Shown here: piece after piece, positions 1 through 8,595 of the stretch
Layout: every line of letters starts with the position of its first letter
Position numbering within the stretch: position 1 is the first letter of the stretch
Origin: Thalassolituus maritimus
GTDB taxonomy: Bacteria > Pseudomonadota > Gammaproteobacteria > Pseudomonadales > Oceanobacteraceae
Assembly: GCA_913019975.1 (NCBI GenBank)
Contig: CAJWBH010000018.1
Coordinates: 1-64,000, forward strand
Length of the DNA stretch: 64,000 nucleotides
Reading direction: 5' to 3'
The notes under the pieces: model-generated
What the model was told of the DNA's origin: nothing
Database searches by the model: none
The model's input: the letters and a program-made list of their open reading frames with translations, nothing else
Position numbers and translations under genes: made by a program

Positions 1-58
1 AAGAGCGGCGCATTATAGAGATGCGGCGATTTGGGTCAACTACTTTCTGTAATAATTT

Positions 59-676
59 TCAGGAAGTTCTGGCGCGTTTCTTCTTAGCAAAAAACCATAG
101 TCTTAACGCCAGTAGGAATGCAGCTATAAGAGTGTAGGCAACAGGCTCAAACCAGCTAGCCCTGATTTGTAATAAATAGTGAACGGCTGCGAGGGCTACG
201 ATTACATAGATGAGTTGGTGTAGTTGCTTCCAACGCCTCTTCAGCCTTCGCTGCCACGTTTTCGTCGAGGTGATCACCAGCGGCAACAAGAGCAACCATG
301 ATAAAGCCCCAACCAAGAGGTATGGACGCTCCACGACCTCACGACCTAACTCACCCCACTGCCACCCCAGAAGGAAAGCCAGGTACGCTAATGCGTGCAA
401 AGATACATAGAAGGCCGCGTAGAGGCCCAACATCCTCCGGTGTGGCATCAGCCACTTCTGTTTCGTAAGCCTTACTATCGGTGTCACTGCGAGAGTCAGC
501 AGCAAGAAGTTGAAGCCCCATGTGCCTGTAAAGTGGGTAATTGCCTTGCCAGGTTCCGGCCCTAACAGGTTCCATTCGCCTGTCTGCACCCGGACTATTG
601 CCTGCACTATGTATATGAGTGGTAGTGCGCAGGCGATACCGATAAGCCACCTACGCCCAGTCAGCGTTAGTACCAT
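59..676 (-). CDS. msrQ: MsrQ, haem-binding membrane subunit of the MsrPQ methionine sulfoxide reductase
   Basis: Inner-membrane b-type haem protein that passes electrons from the respiratory chain to periplasmic MsrP for repair of oxidised methionine. The 205-residue product has about six hydrophobic segments and family-typical patterns such as HRRMLGLYA and WKQLHQLIYVI, whose histidines are the expected haem ligands. Its ATG lies inside the last codons of msrP (10-nt overlap), so the two genes are translationally coupled in the usual msrP-msrQ order. Length matches E. coli YedZ. The identification rests on family similarity and on the msrP neighbour. Confidence 0.95.
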   Translation of the reverse strand: MVLTLTGRRWLIGIACALPLIYIVQAIVRVQTGEWNLLGPEPGKAITHFTGTWGFNFLLLTLAVTPIVRLTKQKWLMPHRRMLGLYAAFYVSLHALAYLAFLLGWQWGELGREVVERPYLLVGALSWLLLLPLVITSTKTWQRRLKRRWKQLHQLIYVIVALAAVHYLLQIRASWFEPVAYTLIAAFLLALRLWFFAKKKRARTS

Positions 677-1671
677 TTACGCAGATCCATACCTTTATAC
701 AGGTGAGCAACCTGTTCGCCGTACCCGTTAAACATTTCAGTCGGTATCCGATTAGGGCTGAAGATACTGTTAGGCAGGCGCCTCTCAGAGGCCTGACTCC
801 ATCGCGGATGATCGACTTCCGGATTTACGTTGGCATAGAAGCCATATTCCTGTGGCGCAAGATCGTTCCATGTCGTCGGTGGCATGGTTTCGCGGAAACG
901 GATTTTCACGATCGACTTAATGCTCTTGAAGCCGTATTTCCACGGAACAACAAGGCGCATCGGCGCTCCGTTCTGATTTGGCAGGACATTGCCGTACATC
1001 CCTACTGCCATGAGCGTCAGTGGATTCATGGCCTCATCCATTCTGAGCCCCTCTCGGTAAGGCCAATCGATAGTAGAGAATACCGAGCGCTGCCCCGGCA
1101 TTTCTTTTGGTCGCTCAACAGTCACGAACTCGACGTACTTGGCTGAAGATAAGGGCTTGAAGCGTTTAATCAGCTCAGCCAGTGGGAAACCTACCCAAGG
1201 GATCACCATTGACCACGCCTCTACACAACGCAGTCGATAAATCCGCTCTTCCAGGTCGATTCCCTTTAGAAGATCTTCGAGCGCGAAGGAGCCTTTCACC
1301 TCGCACTCACCTTCAACAGTCATGTTCCATGGGTCTGTCGTGAACTTACCTGAGTTTTCGAATGGGTCCGACTTACTCATCCCGAACTCATAGAAGTTGT
1401 TGTACTGCGTAGCAGAGCTGTAAGGCGCTGGCTTTTCACCAGTACCAAAGGACGTTTCAGACGCATTAACGACAGCCTTCTCCAGCCACTCAGGGCCTTC
1501 AGGTATACGACTACCTCCCTCAGGTGACACAAGCGCCTGTGCCTGTATTGTACTGAGCGCCGCTGCCGCAGTGAGGCTGCCCTTCATAAAGAGCCGCCTG
1601 TTTACGTACAACTCTTCTGGCGTGATCTCTGAAGGATCGATTTTGGGGTAGCGACGCTTTGGAATCAGCAT
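667..1671 (-). CDS. msrP: MsrP, molybdopterin-dependent periplasmic methionine sulfoxide reductase
   Basis: Catalytic subunit that reduces methionine sulfoxide in periplasmic proteins using a molybdopterin cofactor. The N-terminus carries a twin-arginine signal (NRRLFMKGS) followed by an alanine-rich hydrophobic stretch. The oxidoreductase domain contains RLRCVEAWSM, whose cysteine is the expected Mo ligand. An upstream in-frame GTG at 1677 is possible, but the ATG at 1671 has AAGAGG five bases before it and is preferred (334 aa). It heads the msrPQ pair. Function is established for the family. Confidence 0.95.
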   Translation of the reverse strand: MLIPKRRYPKIDPSEITPEELYVNRRLFMKGSLTAAAALSTIQAQALVSPEGGSRIPEGPEWLEKAVVNASETSFGTGEKPAPYSSATQYNNFYEFGMSKSDPFENSGKFTTDPWNMTVEGECEVKGSFALEDLLKGIDLEERIYRLRCVEAWSMVIPWVGFPLAELIKRFKPLSSAKYVEFVTVERPKEMPGQRSVFSTIDWPYREGLRMDEAMNPLTLMAVGMYGNVLPNQNGAPMRLVVPWKYGFKSIKSIVKIRFRETMPPTTWNDLAPQEYGFYANVNPEVDHPRWSQASERRLPNSIFSPNRIPTEMFNGYGEQVAHLYKGMDLRKWY

Positions 1672-1702
1672 ATGCACCTCTTAATGGCTGAATTACTCTG
1701 AC

Positions 1703-1730
1703 AAAAAAGCCCGGTTGTTGTGCCGGGCTT
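1703..1730 (-). terminator. Rho-independent terminator after pssA
   Basis: On the minus strand AAGCCCGG pairs with CCGGGCTT around an 8-nt loop and is followed by a T run. It lies just past the pssA stop and before msrP, so the two genes are probably separate transcription units. Confidence 0.85.
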
Positions 1731-1763
1731 CTTTCCATATTTATGTCTACATTCGTATAGTCG

Positions 1764-2537
1764 TTAATCAAACAACTTTTCTTTCACCGCCCATGCCGGG
1801 CCAGATAATGCATACAACATAAAGACAGCCAGCAGGACCGTTGCGGGATCAATCGATACAATCGCAAAGCCCATAACAATGGCCAGCAAGGCGACAAAAG
1901 GAATCTTGCCGCGCAGATCCAGACCTTTGAAACTGTGGTACTTGAAGTTGCTGACCATTAACAGGCCCGCTGCGGTCACGATAATAGCCATCCACCAGGC
2001 AGCATCAGCTCCCTGCGTGCCCGACTCTGTGAAGACCCAGATATTCCCAGCAACAATTGCCGCTGCAGACGGGCTGGCCAGCCCGGTGAAGTAGTTTTTA
2101 TCAGCCACCGCCAGCTGAGTATTAAAGCGCGCGAGACGTAGAGCTGCCCCCGCACAGTAGACGAAAGCTGCGACCCAGCCGACTTTACCCAGATCCTGCA
2201 ACGCCCAGCTGAACGCGACCAGCGCAGGCGCCACACCAAAAGAGACCATGTCGGCGAGGCTGTCATACTCTGCGCCGAAATCACTCTGGGTATTCGTCAT
2301 ACGCGCAACGCGACCATCAAGTCCATCCAGCACCATGGCGACAAAAATTGCGATGGCTGCATTCTCAAAATCGCCGTTCATGCCGGCAACGACGGCGTAA
2401 AATCCTGAAAACAATGCACCCGTCGTAAACAGGTTAGGCAAGAGGTAAATCCCCTTCCTGTCCCTTTTGGTTGCTACCGGTACCTGAGCGTCTTCGTTAT
2501 CACTCACACTATGATCCTTAATGTGTTCGGCCCGCAT
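1764..2537 (-). CDS. pssA: CDP-diacylglycerol-serine O-phosphatidyltransferase (PssA, membrane type)
   Basis: Makes phosphatidylserine from CDP-diacylglycerol and serine, the precursor of phosphatidylethanolamine. The CDP-alcohol phosphatidyltransferase motif is visible as DGLDGRVAR, then eight residues, then GAEYDSLAD. The rest is hydrophobic, with about seven or eight membrane segments. This is the integral-membrane type, not the E. coli phospholipase-D-like enzyme. The start is uncertain: the ATG at 2537 has no clear ribosome site, whereas a GTG at 2507 follows AAGGA by seven bases. Confidence 0.93.
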   Translation of the reverse strand: MRAEHIKDHSVSDNEDAQVPVATKRDRKGIYLLPNLFTTGALFSGFYAVVAGMNGDFENAAIAIFVAMVLDGLDGRVARMTNTQSDFGAEYDSLADMVSFGVAPALVAFSWALQDLGKVGWVAAFVYCAGAALRLARFNTQLAVADKNYFTGLASPSAAAIVAGNIWVFTESGTQGADAAWWMAIIVTAAGLLMVSNFKYHSFKGLDLRGKIPFVALLAIVMGFAIVSIDPATVLLAVFMLYALSGPAWAVKEKLFD

Positions 2538-2596
2538 GAGCTGCGGGTTTTAAAGTTCTGCGGCTATTATGGGCGAAACCAGTCCATCTGGCCATG

Positions 2597-3472
2597 TCAT
2601 CGCCCCGCGGTTTGCCAAAGCGCCTGTAAGACTGGCTCATTGAGTCGTTCCGTCCGCGAGCAGAGTCCAATATGAAAGGGCTCCAGTTCAGGCGCTACCG
2701 ACAACACCCGCACACGATTAAGAAGTGGGCTGTTCTGTAAAACAACCTGAGGGACAACCCCCACACCCACACCCAGAGCCACCATACTGACGATGGCTTC
2801 GTGCCCCGTTACCTGTGCGTAGATGTTGGGCGTCAGACTACGTGAAGCAAACCATTGGTTTACGCGTGTACGTGCCAGACCAGTCTCTGAGAGCACCATA
2901 GGCACCTCGGCCCACGATATGTCTGATTGTGAGAGCTGAGGAACAGTTCCCACCGTTCTTGGTGCGATAAACAGCAACGGCGACTCAGAAATCCCCCTGA
3001 ACGTCAGGTCAGGCGACAATTGTTCGGGCCGTGCAGCGATCACGACATCCGCATCCCCGGTGGCGACTCTGGGAATAGACTCGGCGGCATCCCCCGTATG
3101 AATCCGCAGATCAACTTTAGGATATTGTTCCCGGAACCGGGCCAAAAGGTCAGCCAGAAAAGAATAACTGGCGGTGACAGAACAAAAAAGCGTCAGCGAC
3201 CCCTCCAGGTCACTTACCTCCGCATTTACCGCGGAGCGCAGCGATTGCCAGGCATCCAGTGTCTGCTCCGCATGCTGGCGAAACAGCTCGCCGGCTGGCG
3301 TTAAGGTTAACGGCCCGCTGTCACGTACCAGTAACTGAGCACCCGCATCCTGTTCCATACGACTGATACGACGGCTGAGTGTTGAAGGGCTCATATGTAA
3401 TTGCTGCCCCGCCCGTCCGAGATGCTGAGCTTCAACGACGGTAAGGAAAACCCGTAAGTCTTTGTATTCCAT
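2597..3472 (-). CDS. ilvY: LysR-type activator IlvY
   Basis: Regulator that activates ilvC in response to its substrates acetolactate and acetohydroxybutyrate (established for E. coli IlvY). The 291-residue protein has an N-terminal winged helix-turn-helix (about residues 1-60, with HLGRAGQQLHMSPSTLSRRI) and a LysR substrate-binding domain. It is transcribed away from ilvC across 328 bp, the classical ilvY-ilvC arrangement. Candidate operators lie immediately upstream of its start. Confidence 0.93.
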   Translation of the reverse strand: MEYKDLRVFLTVVEAQHLGRAGQQLHMSPSTLSRRISRMEQDAGAQLLVRDSGPLTLTPAGELFRQHAEQTLDAWQSLRSAVNAEVSDLEGSLTLFCSVTASYSFLADLLARFREQYPKVDLRIHTGDAAESIPRVATGDADVVIAARPEQLSPDLTFRGISESPLLFIAPRTVGTVPQLSQSDISWAEVPMVLSETGLARTRVNQWFASRSLTPNIYAQVTGHEAIVSMVALGVGVGVVPQVVLQNSPLLNRVRVLSVAPELEPFHIGLCSRTERLNEPVLQALWQTAGR

Positions 3473-3498
3473 AGGCTAAATAGGTACCTGACTCGACA

Positions 3499-3534
3499 TT
3501 GCAGTATTTGCAACAACTGCTAGCAATAATAGCA
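3499..3534. promoter_or_regulatory. Candidate IlvY operators
   Basis: Two imperfectly similar inverted repeats lie close to the ilvY start. The first is TTGCA-N5-TGCAA at 3499-3513. The second is TGCTA-N7-TAGCA at 3518-3534. LysR regulators bind paired dyads of this kind next to their own gene. Assignment to IlvY is inferred from position. Confidence 0.6.
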
Positions 3535-3696
3535 TTTTACGCAACGACGCTCATCACCTATCATTCGTCTCGAATTTTTATATCAACCACTAGCTACACA
3601 TCGCACCGTCTCGGAAGCGTAACCGAGGCAGTCAGAGCAAGGCGAGTGGTTTAACTTAACTGCGAAAGCGTCGGCGAAGATGGCCTGGCAAGGCGG

Positions 3697-3751
3697 CGGT
3701 TCAGTGGGAGCGCGGAGCTTATTGTAATAAGTGAGCACTCACAGTGAACCG
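3697..3751 (+). promoter_or_regulatory. Structured 5' leader of ilvC
   Basis: CGGTTCA at 3697-3703 pairs with TGAACCG at 3745-3751, and an inner CTTATT/AATAAG stem (3718-3731) sits inside. The structure ends 49 bases before the ilvC ATG. It could be leader RNA with a regulatory role; no leader peptide or known riboswitch is recognisable. Confidence 0.4.
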
Positions 3752-3800
3752 GCAACACAGTCAGGGCGATGCAGCCAGCTTTCATTACAGGAGAATTGTG

Positions 3801-5291
3801 ATGGGTCAGAACTACTTTAATACTCTGAACCTCCAGCAAAAGCTGGATCAACTCGGCCGCTGCCGTTTCATGGACCGTTCTGAATTCGCTTCTGAAGCTG
3901 AATTCCTGAAAGGTAAGAAAGTTGTCATCGTTGGTTGTGGTGCTCAGGGCCTGAACCAGGGCATGAACATGCGCGACTCTGGTCTGGACGTATCGTACGC
4001 TCTGCGTGAAGCTGCAATCGCTGAGAAGCGTCAGTCATGGAAAAACGCTACCGAAAACGGCTTCAACGTTGGTACTTACGAAGAGCTGATCCCGACTGCT
4101 GACCTGGTGATGAACCTGACTCCAGACAAGCAGCACACTGCAGTAGTTACTGCTGTTATGCCTCTGATGAAAGAAGGCGCTTGCCTGGGTTACTCCCACG
4201 GTTTCAACATCGTTGAAGAAGGCATGCAGATCCGTGAAGACCTGACTGTTGTTATGGTTGCACCTAAGTGCCCTGGTTCTGAAGTACGTGAAGAATACAA
4301 GCGTGGTTTCGGTGTTCCGACTCTGATCGCTGTACACCCGGAAAACGACCCTAAGGGCGAAGGCTGGGACATCGCTAAAGCATGGGCTGCAGCGACTGGC
4401 GGTCACCGCGCTGGCTGTCTGGAATCTTCTTTCGTTGCTGAAGTTAAGTCTGACCTGATGGGCGAGCAGACCATTCTGTGCGGTATGCTGCAGACTGGCG
4501 CGATCCTGGGCTTCGAGAAAATGGTTGAAGACGGTATCGACGAAGGCTACGCAGCTAAGCTGATTCAGTACGGTTGGGAAACTGTGACTGAAGCTCTGAA
4601 GTACGGCGGCATCACTAACATGATGGATCGTCTGTCTAACCCAGCGAAAATCGTTGCGTTCGACATGGCTGAAGAACTGAAAGAACTGATGCGCCCTCTG
4701 TTCCGCAAGCACCAGGCCGACATCATGGAAGGCGAATTCTCCCGTACCATGATGGAAGACTGGGCGAACGACGATGCTAACCTGCTGAAATGGCGTGAAG
4801 AGACGGCAGAAACTGGCTTCGAAAAAGCACCAGCGTCTGACGTTCAGATCGACGAACAGGAATACTTCGACCACGGCATCATGCTGGTTGCTATGATCAA
4901 AGCCGGTGTTGAGCTGGCGTTCGAATCTATGGTTGAAAGCGGCATCGTTGAAGAGTCTGCTTACTACGAGTCTCTGCACGAAACGCCACTGATCGCGAAC
5001 ACTATTGCACGTCGTAAGCTGTACGAGATGAACGTTGTTATCTCTGACACGGCTGAATACGGTAACTACCTGTTCTCTCACGCTGCCGTACCTCTGCTGC
5101 GCGAGAAGTTCATGCCACACATCAGCACTGACGTGATCGGTAAAGGCCTGAACCTGAAGTCTAACTCCGTAGACAACGCTCGTCTGATCGAAGTTAACGA
5201 AGCTATCCGTAACCACCCAGTTGAGTGGGTTGGTGCTGAGCTGCGTGGCTACATGACTGACATGAAGCGTATCGTTGAAGCGTCTAAATAA
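3801..5291 (+). CDS. ilvC: Ketol-acid reductoisomerase, class II
   Basis: Second enzyme of isoleucine/valine synthesis: NADPH-dependent isomeroreduction of acetolactate or acetohydroxybutyrate. The 496-residue length is that of the long class II (E. coli) type. The Rossmann motif [14 protein letters not shown] is clear near residue 35. The reading frame opens earlier, at 3744, but the ATG at 3801 follows AGGAGAATTGTG and matches the conserved N-terminus. Codon choice is strongly biased to CTG, GGT, CGT and GAA compared with its neighbours, which suggests high expression. Divergent ilvY controls it. Confidence 0.97.
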   Translation: MGQNYFNTLNLQQKLDQLGRCRFMDRSEFASEAEFLKGKKVVIVGCGAQGLNQGMNMRDSGLDVSYALREAAIAEKRQSWKNATENGFNVGTYEELIPTADLVMNLTPDKQHTAVVTAVMPLMKEGACLGYSHGFNIVEEGMQIREDLTVVMVAPKCPGSEVREEYKRGFGVPTLIAVHPENDPKGEGWDIAKAWAAATGGHRAGCLESSFVAEVKSDLMGEQTILCGMLQTGAILGFEKMVEDGIDEGYAAKLIQYGWETVTEALKYGGITNMMDRLSNPAKIVAFDMAEELKELMRPLFRKHQADIMEGEFSRTMMEDWANDDANLLKWREETAETGFEKAPASDVQIDEQEYFDHGIMLVAMIKAGVELAFESMVESGIVEESAYYESLHETPLIANTIARRKLYEMNVVISDTAEYGNYLFSHAAVPLLREKFMPHISTDVIGKGLNLKSNSVDNARLIEVNEAIRNHPVEWVGAELRGYMTDMKRIVEASK

Positions 5292-5311
5292 GACCTGCTT
5301 TAACTAGCAAA

Positions 5312-5349
5312 TAAAAAGCCCCGCCAGTGCAGACTGGCGGGGCTTTTTT
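5312..5349 (+). terminator. Rho-independent terminator after ilvC
   Basis: AAAAAGCCCCGCCAGT and its complement ACTGGCGGGGCTTTTTT enclose a GCAG loop. The T run makes a strong terminator for ilvC. Confidence 0.95.
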
Positions 5350-5426
5350 GTTTACTTCACACAATCGGAATTGCGCTGTAAAAGGGCTATAATGCGCGCT
5401 TTCTGAACAACAAGACCGGAAGCGGC

Positions 5427-6620
5427 ATGAACCCAGATCTGAGCAAACTCCAGCCTTATCCATTTGAAAAACTGGCCAAACTGAAGGGCGAAGTCACGCC
5501 TCCTGCAGATCTGGAGCACATCGCCCTGTCGATTGGCGAACCCAAGCACCCAGCGCCGGAGTTTGTACTCGATACCCTACGAACAGAACTACAGCGCGTT
5601 GAGAACTACCCGACAACGAAGGGCCTGCCAGAGTTGAACTCGGCCATTGCCAGCTGGCTGGAACGCCGTTTTTCGCTGGAGAACGTCGATCCGGTATCTC
5701 AGGTCATTCCGGTCAACGGTACCCGTGAAGCCATCTTTGCTTTTACTCAGGCAGTCGTTAATCGTAGCCAGTATCGTCCTCTGGTTGTTTCTCCTAACCC
5801 CTTCTACCAGATCTATGAAGGCGCGGCGTATCTGTCAGGTGCGGAACCACACTTCTTACCATGCCTTGAGGAAAACGGCTTCAACCCGGATTACGATGCT
5901 GTGCCTGAGGATGTGTGGCACCGCTGCCAGCTTTTGTTTGTCTGCACTCCTGGCAACCCGACCGGCTCAACCCTGAAGCTGGACGACTTCAGAAAACTGA
6001 TTGAACTGGCCGATAAATACGATTTTGTACTCGCCAGCGACGAGTGCTATTCAGAAATTTATGTGGATGGTGCCGATGCACCGATGGGCCTGCTGGAAGC
6101 CTGTGAGCAACTCGGCCGCAAAGACTTCAAACGCTGCGTGGTATTCCACTCGCTGTCTAAACGCTCAAATCTGCCGGGCCTGCGCTCTGGCTTTATTGCC
6201 GGCGACGCCGATCTGCTGAAGCCGTTTTTGCTCTACCGTACTTACCATGGTTGCGCGATGCCGGTTCACACTCAACTAGCGAGCATCGCAGCCTGGAACG
6301 ATGAAAGCCACGTACAGCAGAATCGCAGCGAGTACACTCAGAAGTTCCGCTCAGTTCTTGAGATTCTCAGCCCGGTACTGGACGTTAAACAGACGGAAGC
6401 GAGCTTCTATTTATGGCCCAAAACGCCGATTAACGAAGAAACATTTGCTCAGCAGCTGTTTGCTCAACAGAACGTGACTGTACTGCCGGGCTCATACCTT
6501 TCGCGTACAGTCGAAGGTATTAACCCTGGTGAGCACCGTATTCGCATGGCGCTGGTTGCTGAAACATCGGAGTGCATTGAAGCGGCTCAGCGTATTCGCA
6601 CATTCATTGAATCTCTATAA
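5427..6620 (+). CDS. dapC: Succinyldiaminopimelate aminotransferase DapC
   Basis: PLP-dependent aminotransferase of the lysine/diaminopimelate pathway that transfers an amino group from glutamate to N-succinyl-2-amino-6-ketopimelate. The 397-residue protein shows the fold type I signs: PNPFYQIYEG, CTPGNPTGS and the PLP-lysine motif SLSKRSNLPGLRSGF. The N-terminus MNPDLSKLQPYPFEKL is typical of proteobacterial DapC. GGAAG precedes the ATG by six bases. The next gene follows after 9 bases. A related aminotransferase specificity is possible but less likely. Confidence 0.9.
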   Translation: MNPDLSKLQPYPFEKLAKLKGEVTPPADLEHIALSIGEPKHPAPEFVLDTLRTELQRVENYPTTKGLPELNSAIASWLERRFSLENVDPVSQVIPVNGTREAIFAFTQAVVNRSQYRPLVVSPNPFYQIYEGAAYLSGAEPHFLPCLEENGFNPDYDAVPEDVWHRCQLLFVCTPGNPTGSTLKLDDFRKLIELADKYDFVLASDECYSEIYVDGADAPMGLLEACEQLGRKDFKRCVVFHSLSKRSNLPGLRSGFIAGDADLLKPFLLYRTYHGCAMPVHTQLASIAAWNDESHVQQNRSEYTQKFRSVLEILSPVLDVKQTEASFYLWPKTPINEETFAQQLFAQQNVTVLPGSYLSRTVEGINPGEHRIRMALVAETSECIEAAQRIRTFIESL

Positions 6621-6629
6621 GGAGCGCAT

Positions 6630-7058
6630 ATGTCTATCGAAAGTCCTTTTGGAAACAGTATTACCAGCGAAGACATCGTCGATACTCTGAGCTTCTTCGA
6701 TGACTGGGAAGAGCGCTATAAGTACATTATTGACCTGGGGAAAGAACTTCCCGGAATGAGCGACGACAAGAAAACCGATGAATTTCTTCTTCGTGGCTGC
6801 CAGAGCCAGGTATGGATCGATCACAGCACGGAAGATGGAAAGCTTGTCTTTGAGGCTGACTCCGATGCCCATATTGTTCGGGGGCTGCTGGGCATGGTGC
6901 TGGCTGCATACAACTTTAAAACGCCAGCAGAGATTCTTACTTTCGACAGTGATGAGTACTTTAAGCAGGTCGACTTAGTGAAGCACCTTAGCCCGACACG
7001 AGGAAATGGTTTGCGGGCCATGGTACAGAAAATTAAAGATACTGCAGCGGCTGCTTGA
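6630..7058 (+). CDS. SufE/CsdE-family sulfur acceptor
   Basis: Small protein that takes persulfide sulfur from a cysteine desulfurase (SufS or CsdA) for Fe-S cluster or other sulfur transfer. The 142-residue product has the family pattern with the acceptor cysteine, Cys57, in RGCQSQVW. AAGGAG precedes the ATG. It forms an apparent operon with dapC. No suf genes are nearby, so SufE and CsdE cannot be told apart. Confidence 0.9.
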   Translation: MSIESPFGNSITSEDIVDTLSFFDDWEERYKYIIDLGKELPGMSDDKKTDEFLLRGCQSQVWIDHSTEDGKLVFEADSDAHIVRGLLGMVLAAYNFKTPAEILTFDSDEYFKQVDLVKHLSPTRGNGLRAMVQKIKDTAAAA

Positions 7059-7071
7059 CAGCCGCACTACG

Positions 7072-8304
7072 TCATTCAGTAAACGTTGCTAATGGCTGCG
7101 GGCGAGATAAAAGATAGCCCTGCCCGTAGCCTATAAACAGCGTCTCTAACTCAGCGAGTTCGCTTTCGGTTTCTATCCCCTCGGCGACAACTTTATATCC
7201 CTGAACTTCGGCAAAGCCCCTCAGCGCAGCAACCAGAGACTGCTTATCTCTGTCCTGATCGATGTCACGGATCAAACTCATGTCCAGTTTCAACATATCC
7301 GGGCTGAGTAAAAGAATGTGACGCATGCTCGCATAGCCTGCACCCGCATCATCAATGGCCAGACGCATCCCCGAATCCCGAAGCGGTTTCAGGCGGGCGT
7401 TTAAGAGGTCATAGTCCGCGATTTCTTCATGCTCTGTCAGCTCGAGAACAATACGCTTTGCTTCTTCAGGGGTGTAAATTCCTGAAATATCACATTGGAG
7501 AAGGAAGGCCGGCGTTACGTTGATAGAGACATATGCGTTAGCAGGTAGCACCGCCAGAGCCTCTTTAGACTTCTCTACTACTCTGAGGCCAATCGCCGAC
7601 GACAGGCCAAGGCGATCCGCATCAATAAAGAGTTGAGCCGGTGACAGATCAAGGTCTGTCGATAAACGCGCCAGTAATTCAAACCCCTTAACGGAACGGT
7701 CTGTCAGAGCACAGATTGGCTGGGCGTGCAGAAGTAACTCATCACGCTCGAGAATATCGAGAATGACTTCCTGACGCTGGCGATTTTCTTCGCTGCCTTT
7801 ACGAGCATCTTCAATCAAAGCCGCAATAACATCAGCGAAAACCCGTACGAGCATCAGGCTACGATTATTAAGTTTTGGCTTAACCTCACGACTGAAAATA
7901 CAGAACGTACCGAAGGTATGGCCATCAGACAAAACAACAGGAACACTGACGTGGGATTTAACGGGAATCGTCGTAAATTCGGGAACCAGGTCTGTTTCGC
8001 CACTTACTTCAGTATCCGGTACCAGCTGCTTAAGGCGGCCATCGGCGATCATCTCACAGAAACTATCTTTTAATGGGCCACAGCTGTCTTCAGACACCAG
8101 ATTGGCATCACTGGCGCAATCGACGAAACGGAATACCCGCTGATCCTGGCTGAACTCAGATAAAAAACCCACATCCATATCAAGCCGATCACGTACAGAA
8201 CGTATAAGACTCGAGATCGCTGTTTTCAGTGTTTCCGGGCTTTTAGGAGCAGGCTCATTGATCACCTCTGCGAGCTGTCTCGCGACATCCGGGCGCTTTT
8301 CCAT
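7072..8304 (-). CDS. GAF-EAL protein, probable c-di-GMP phosphodiesterase
   Basis: A 410-residue cytoplasmic protein with an N-terminal GAF domain (about 20-165) and a C-terminal EAL domain (about 180-405). The expected catalytic residues are all present: Glu209 (in the variant FELLARL motif), Asn262, Glu288, Asp318-Asp319 (IDDAGAG), Lys339, Glu375 (VAEGIE) and Gln395. It should therefore hydrolyse c-di-GMP, with the GAF domain sensing an unknown ligand. It lies next to a paralogue of the same architecture, transcribed in the same direction about 290 bases upstream. Confidence 0.88.
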   Translation of the reverse strand: MEKRPDVARQLAEVINEPAPKSPETLKTAISSLIRSVRDRLDMDVGFLSEFSQDQRVFRFVDCASDANLVSEDSCGPLKDSFCEMIADGRLKQLVPDTEVSGETDLVPEFTTIPVKSHVSVPVVLSDGHTFGTFCIFSREVKPKLNNRSLMLVRVFADVIAALIEDARKGSEENRQRQEVILDILERDELLLHAQPICALTDRSVKGFELLARLSTDLDLSPAQLFIDADRLGLSSAIGLRVVEKSKEALAVLPANAYVSINVTPAFLLQCDISGIYTPEEAKRIVLELTEHEEIADYDLLNARLKPLRDSGMRLAIDDAGAGYASMRHILLLSPDMLKLDMSLIRDIDQDRDKQSLVAALRGFAEVQGYKVVAEGIETESELAELETLFIGYGQGYLLSRPQPLATFTE

Positions 8305-8595
8305 TAAGTAATACCTTCAGACTCTTCACCATGGAACTATAGCACTCTGTCGGAATTAAACATGCCCCACAAGGTGACACCTCCCAGCATTCTCCAGTCA
8401 GGTCAAATATGGAGCGTTTGTACGGATTATTTCTGCAAAGCGTGAATAAATCTTCAACGGTCATTCAGGCAAATATCGTATTTTCAGCTCGGTTTATGGT
8501 GATTGAACCGACGATAGAAGACAAAATACGCCAAACTATGGCCAGCTTCCCAAATAAACTTAAACGCAAGAATCTACTGCTCAAGATATGTAGAA

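Noticed and set aside
4035-5216. 393-codon open frame antisense to ilvC
   Set aside because: Its length comes from the strong codon bias of ilvC; the translated product has no recognisable domain and no ribosome site.
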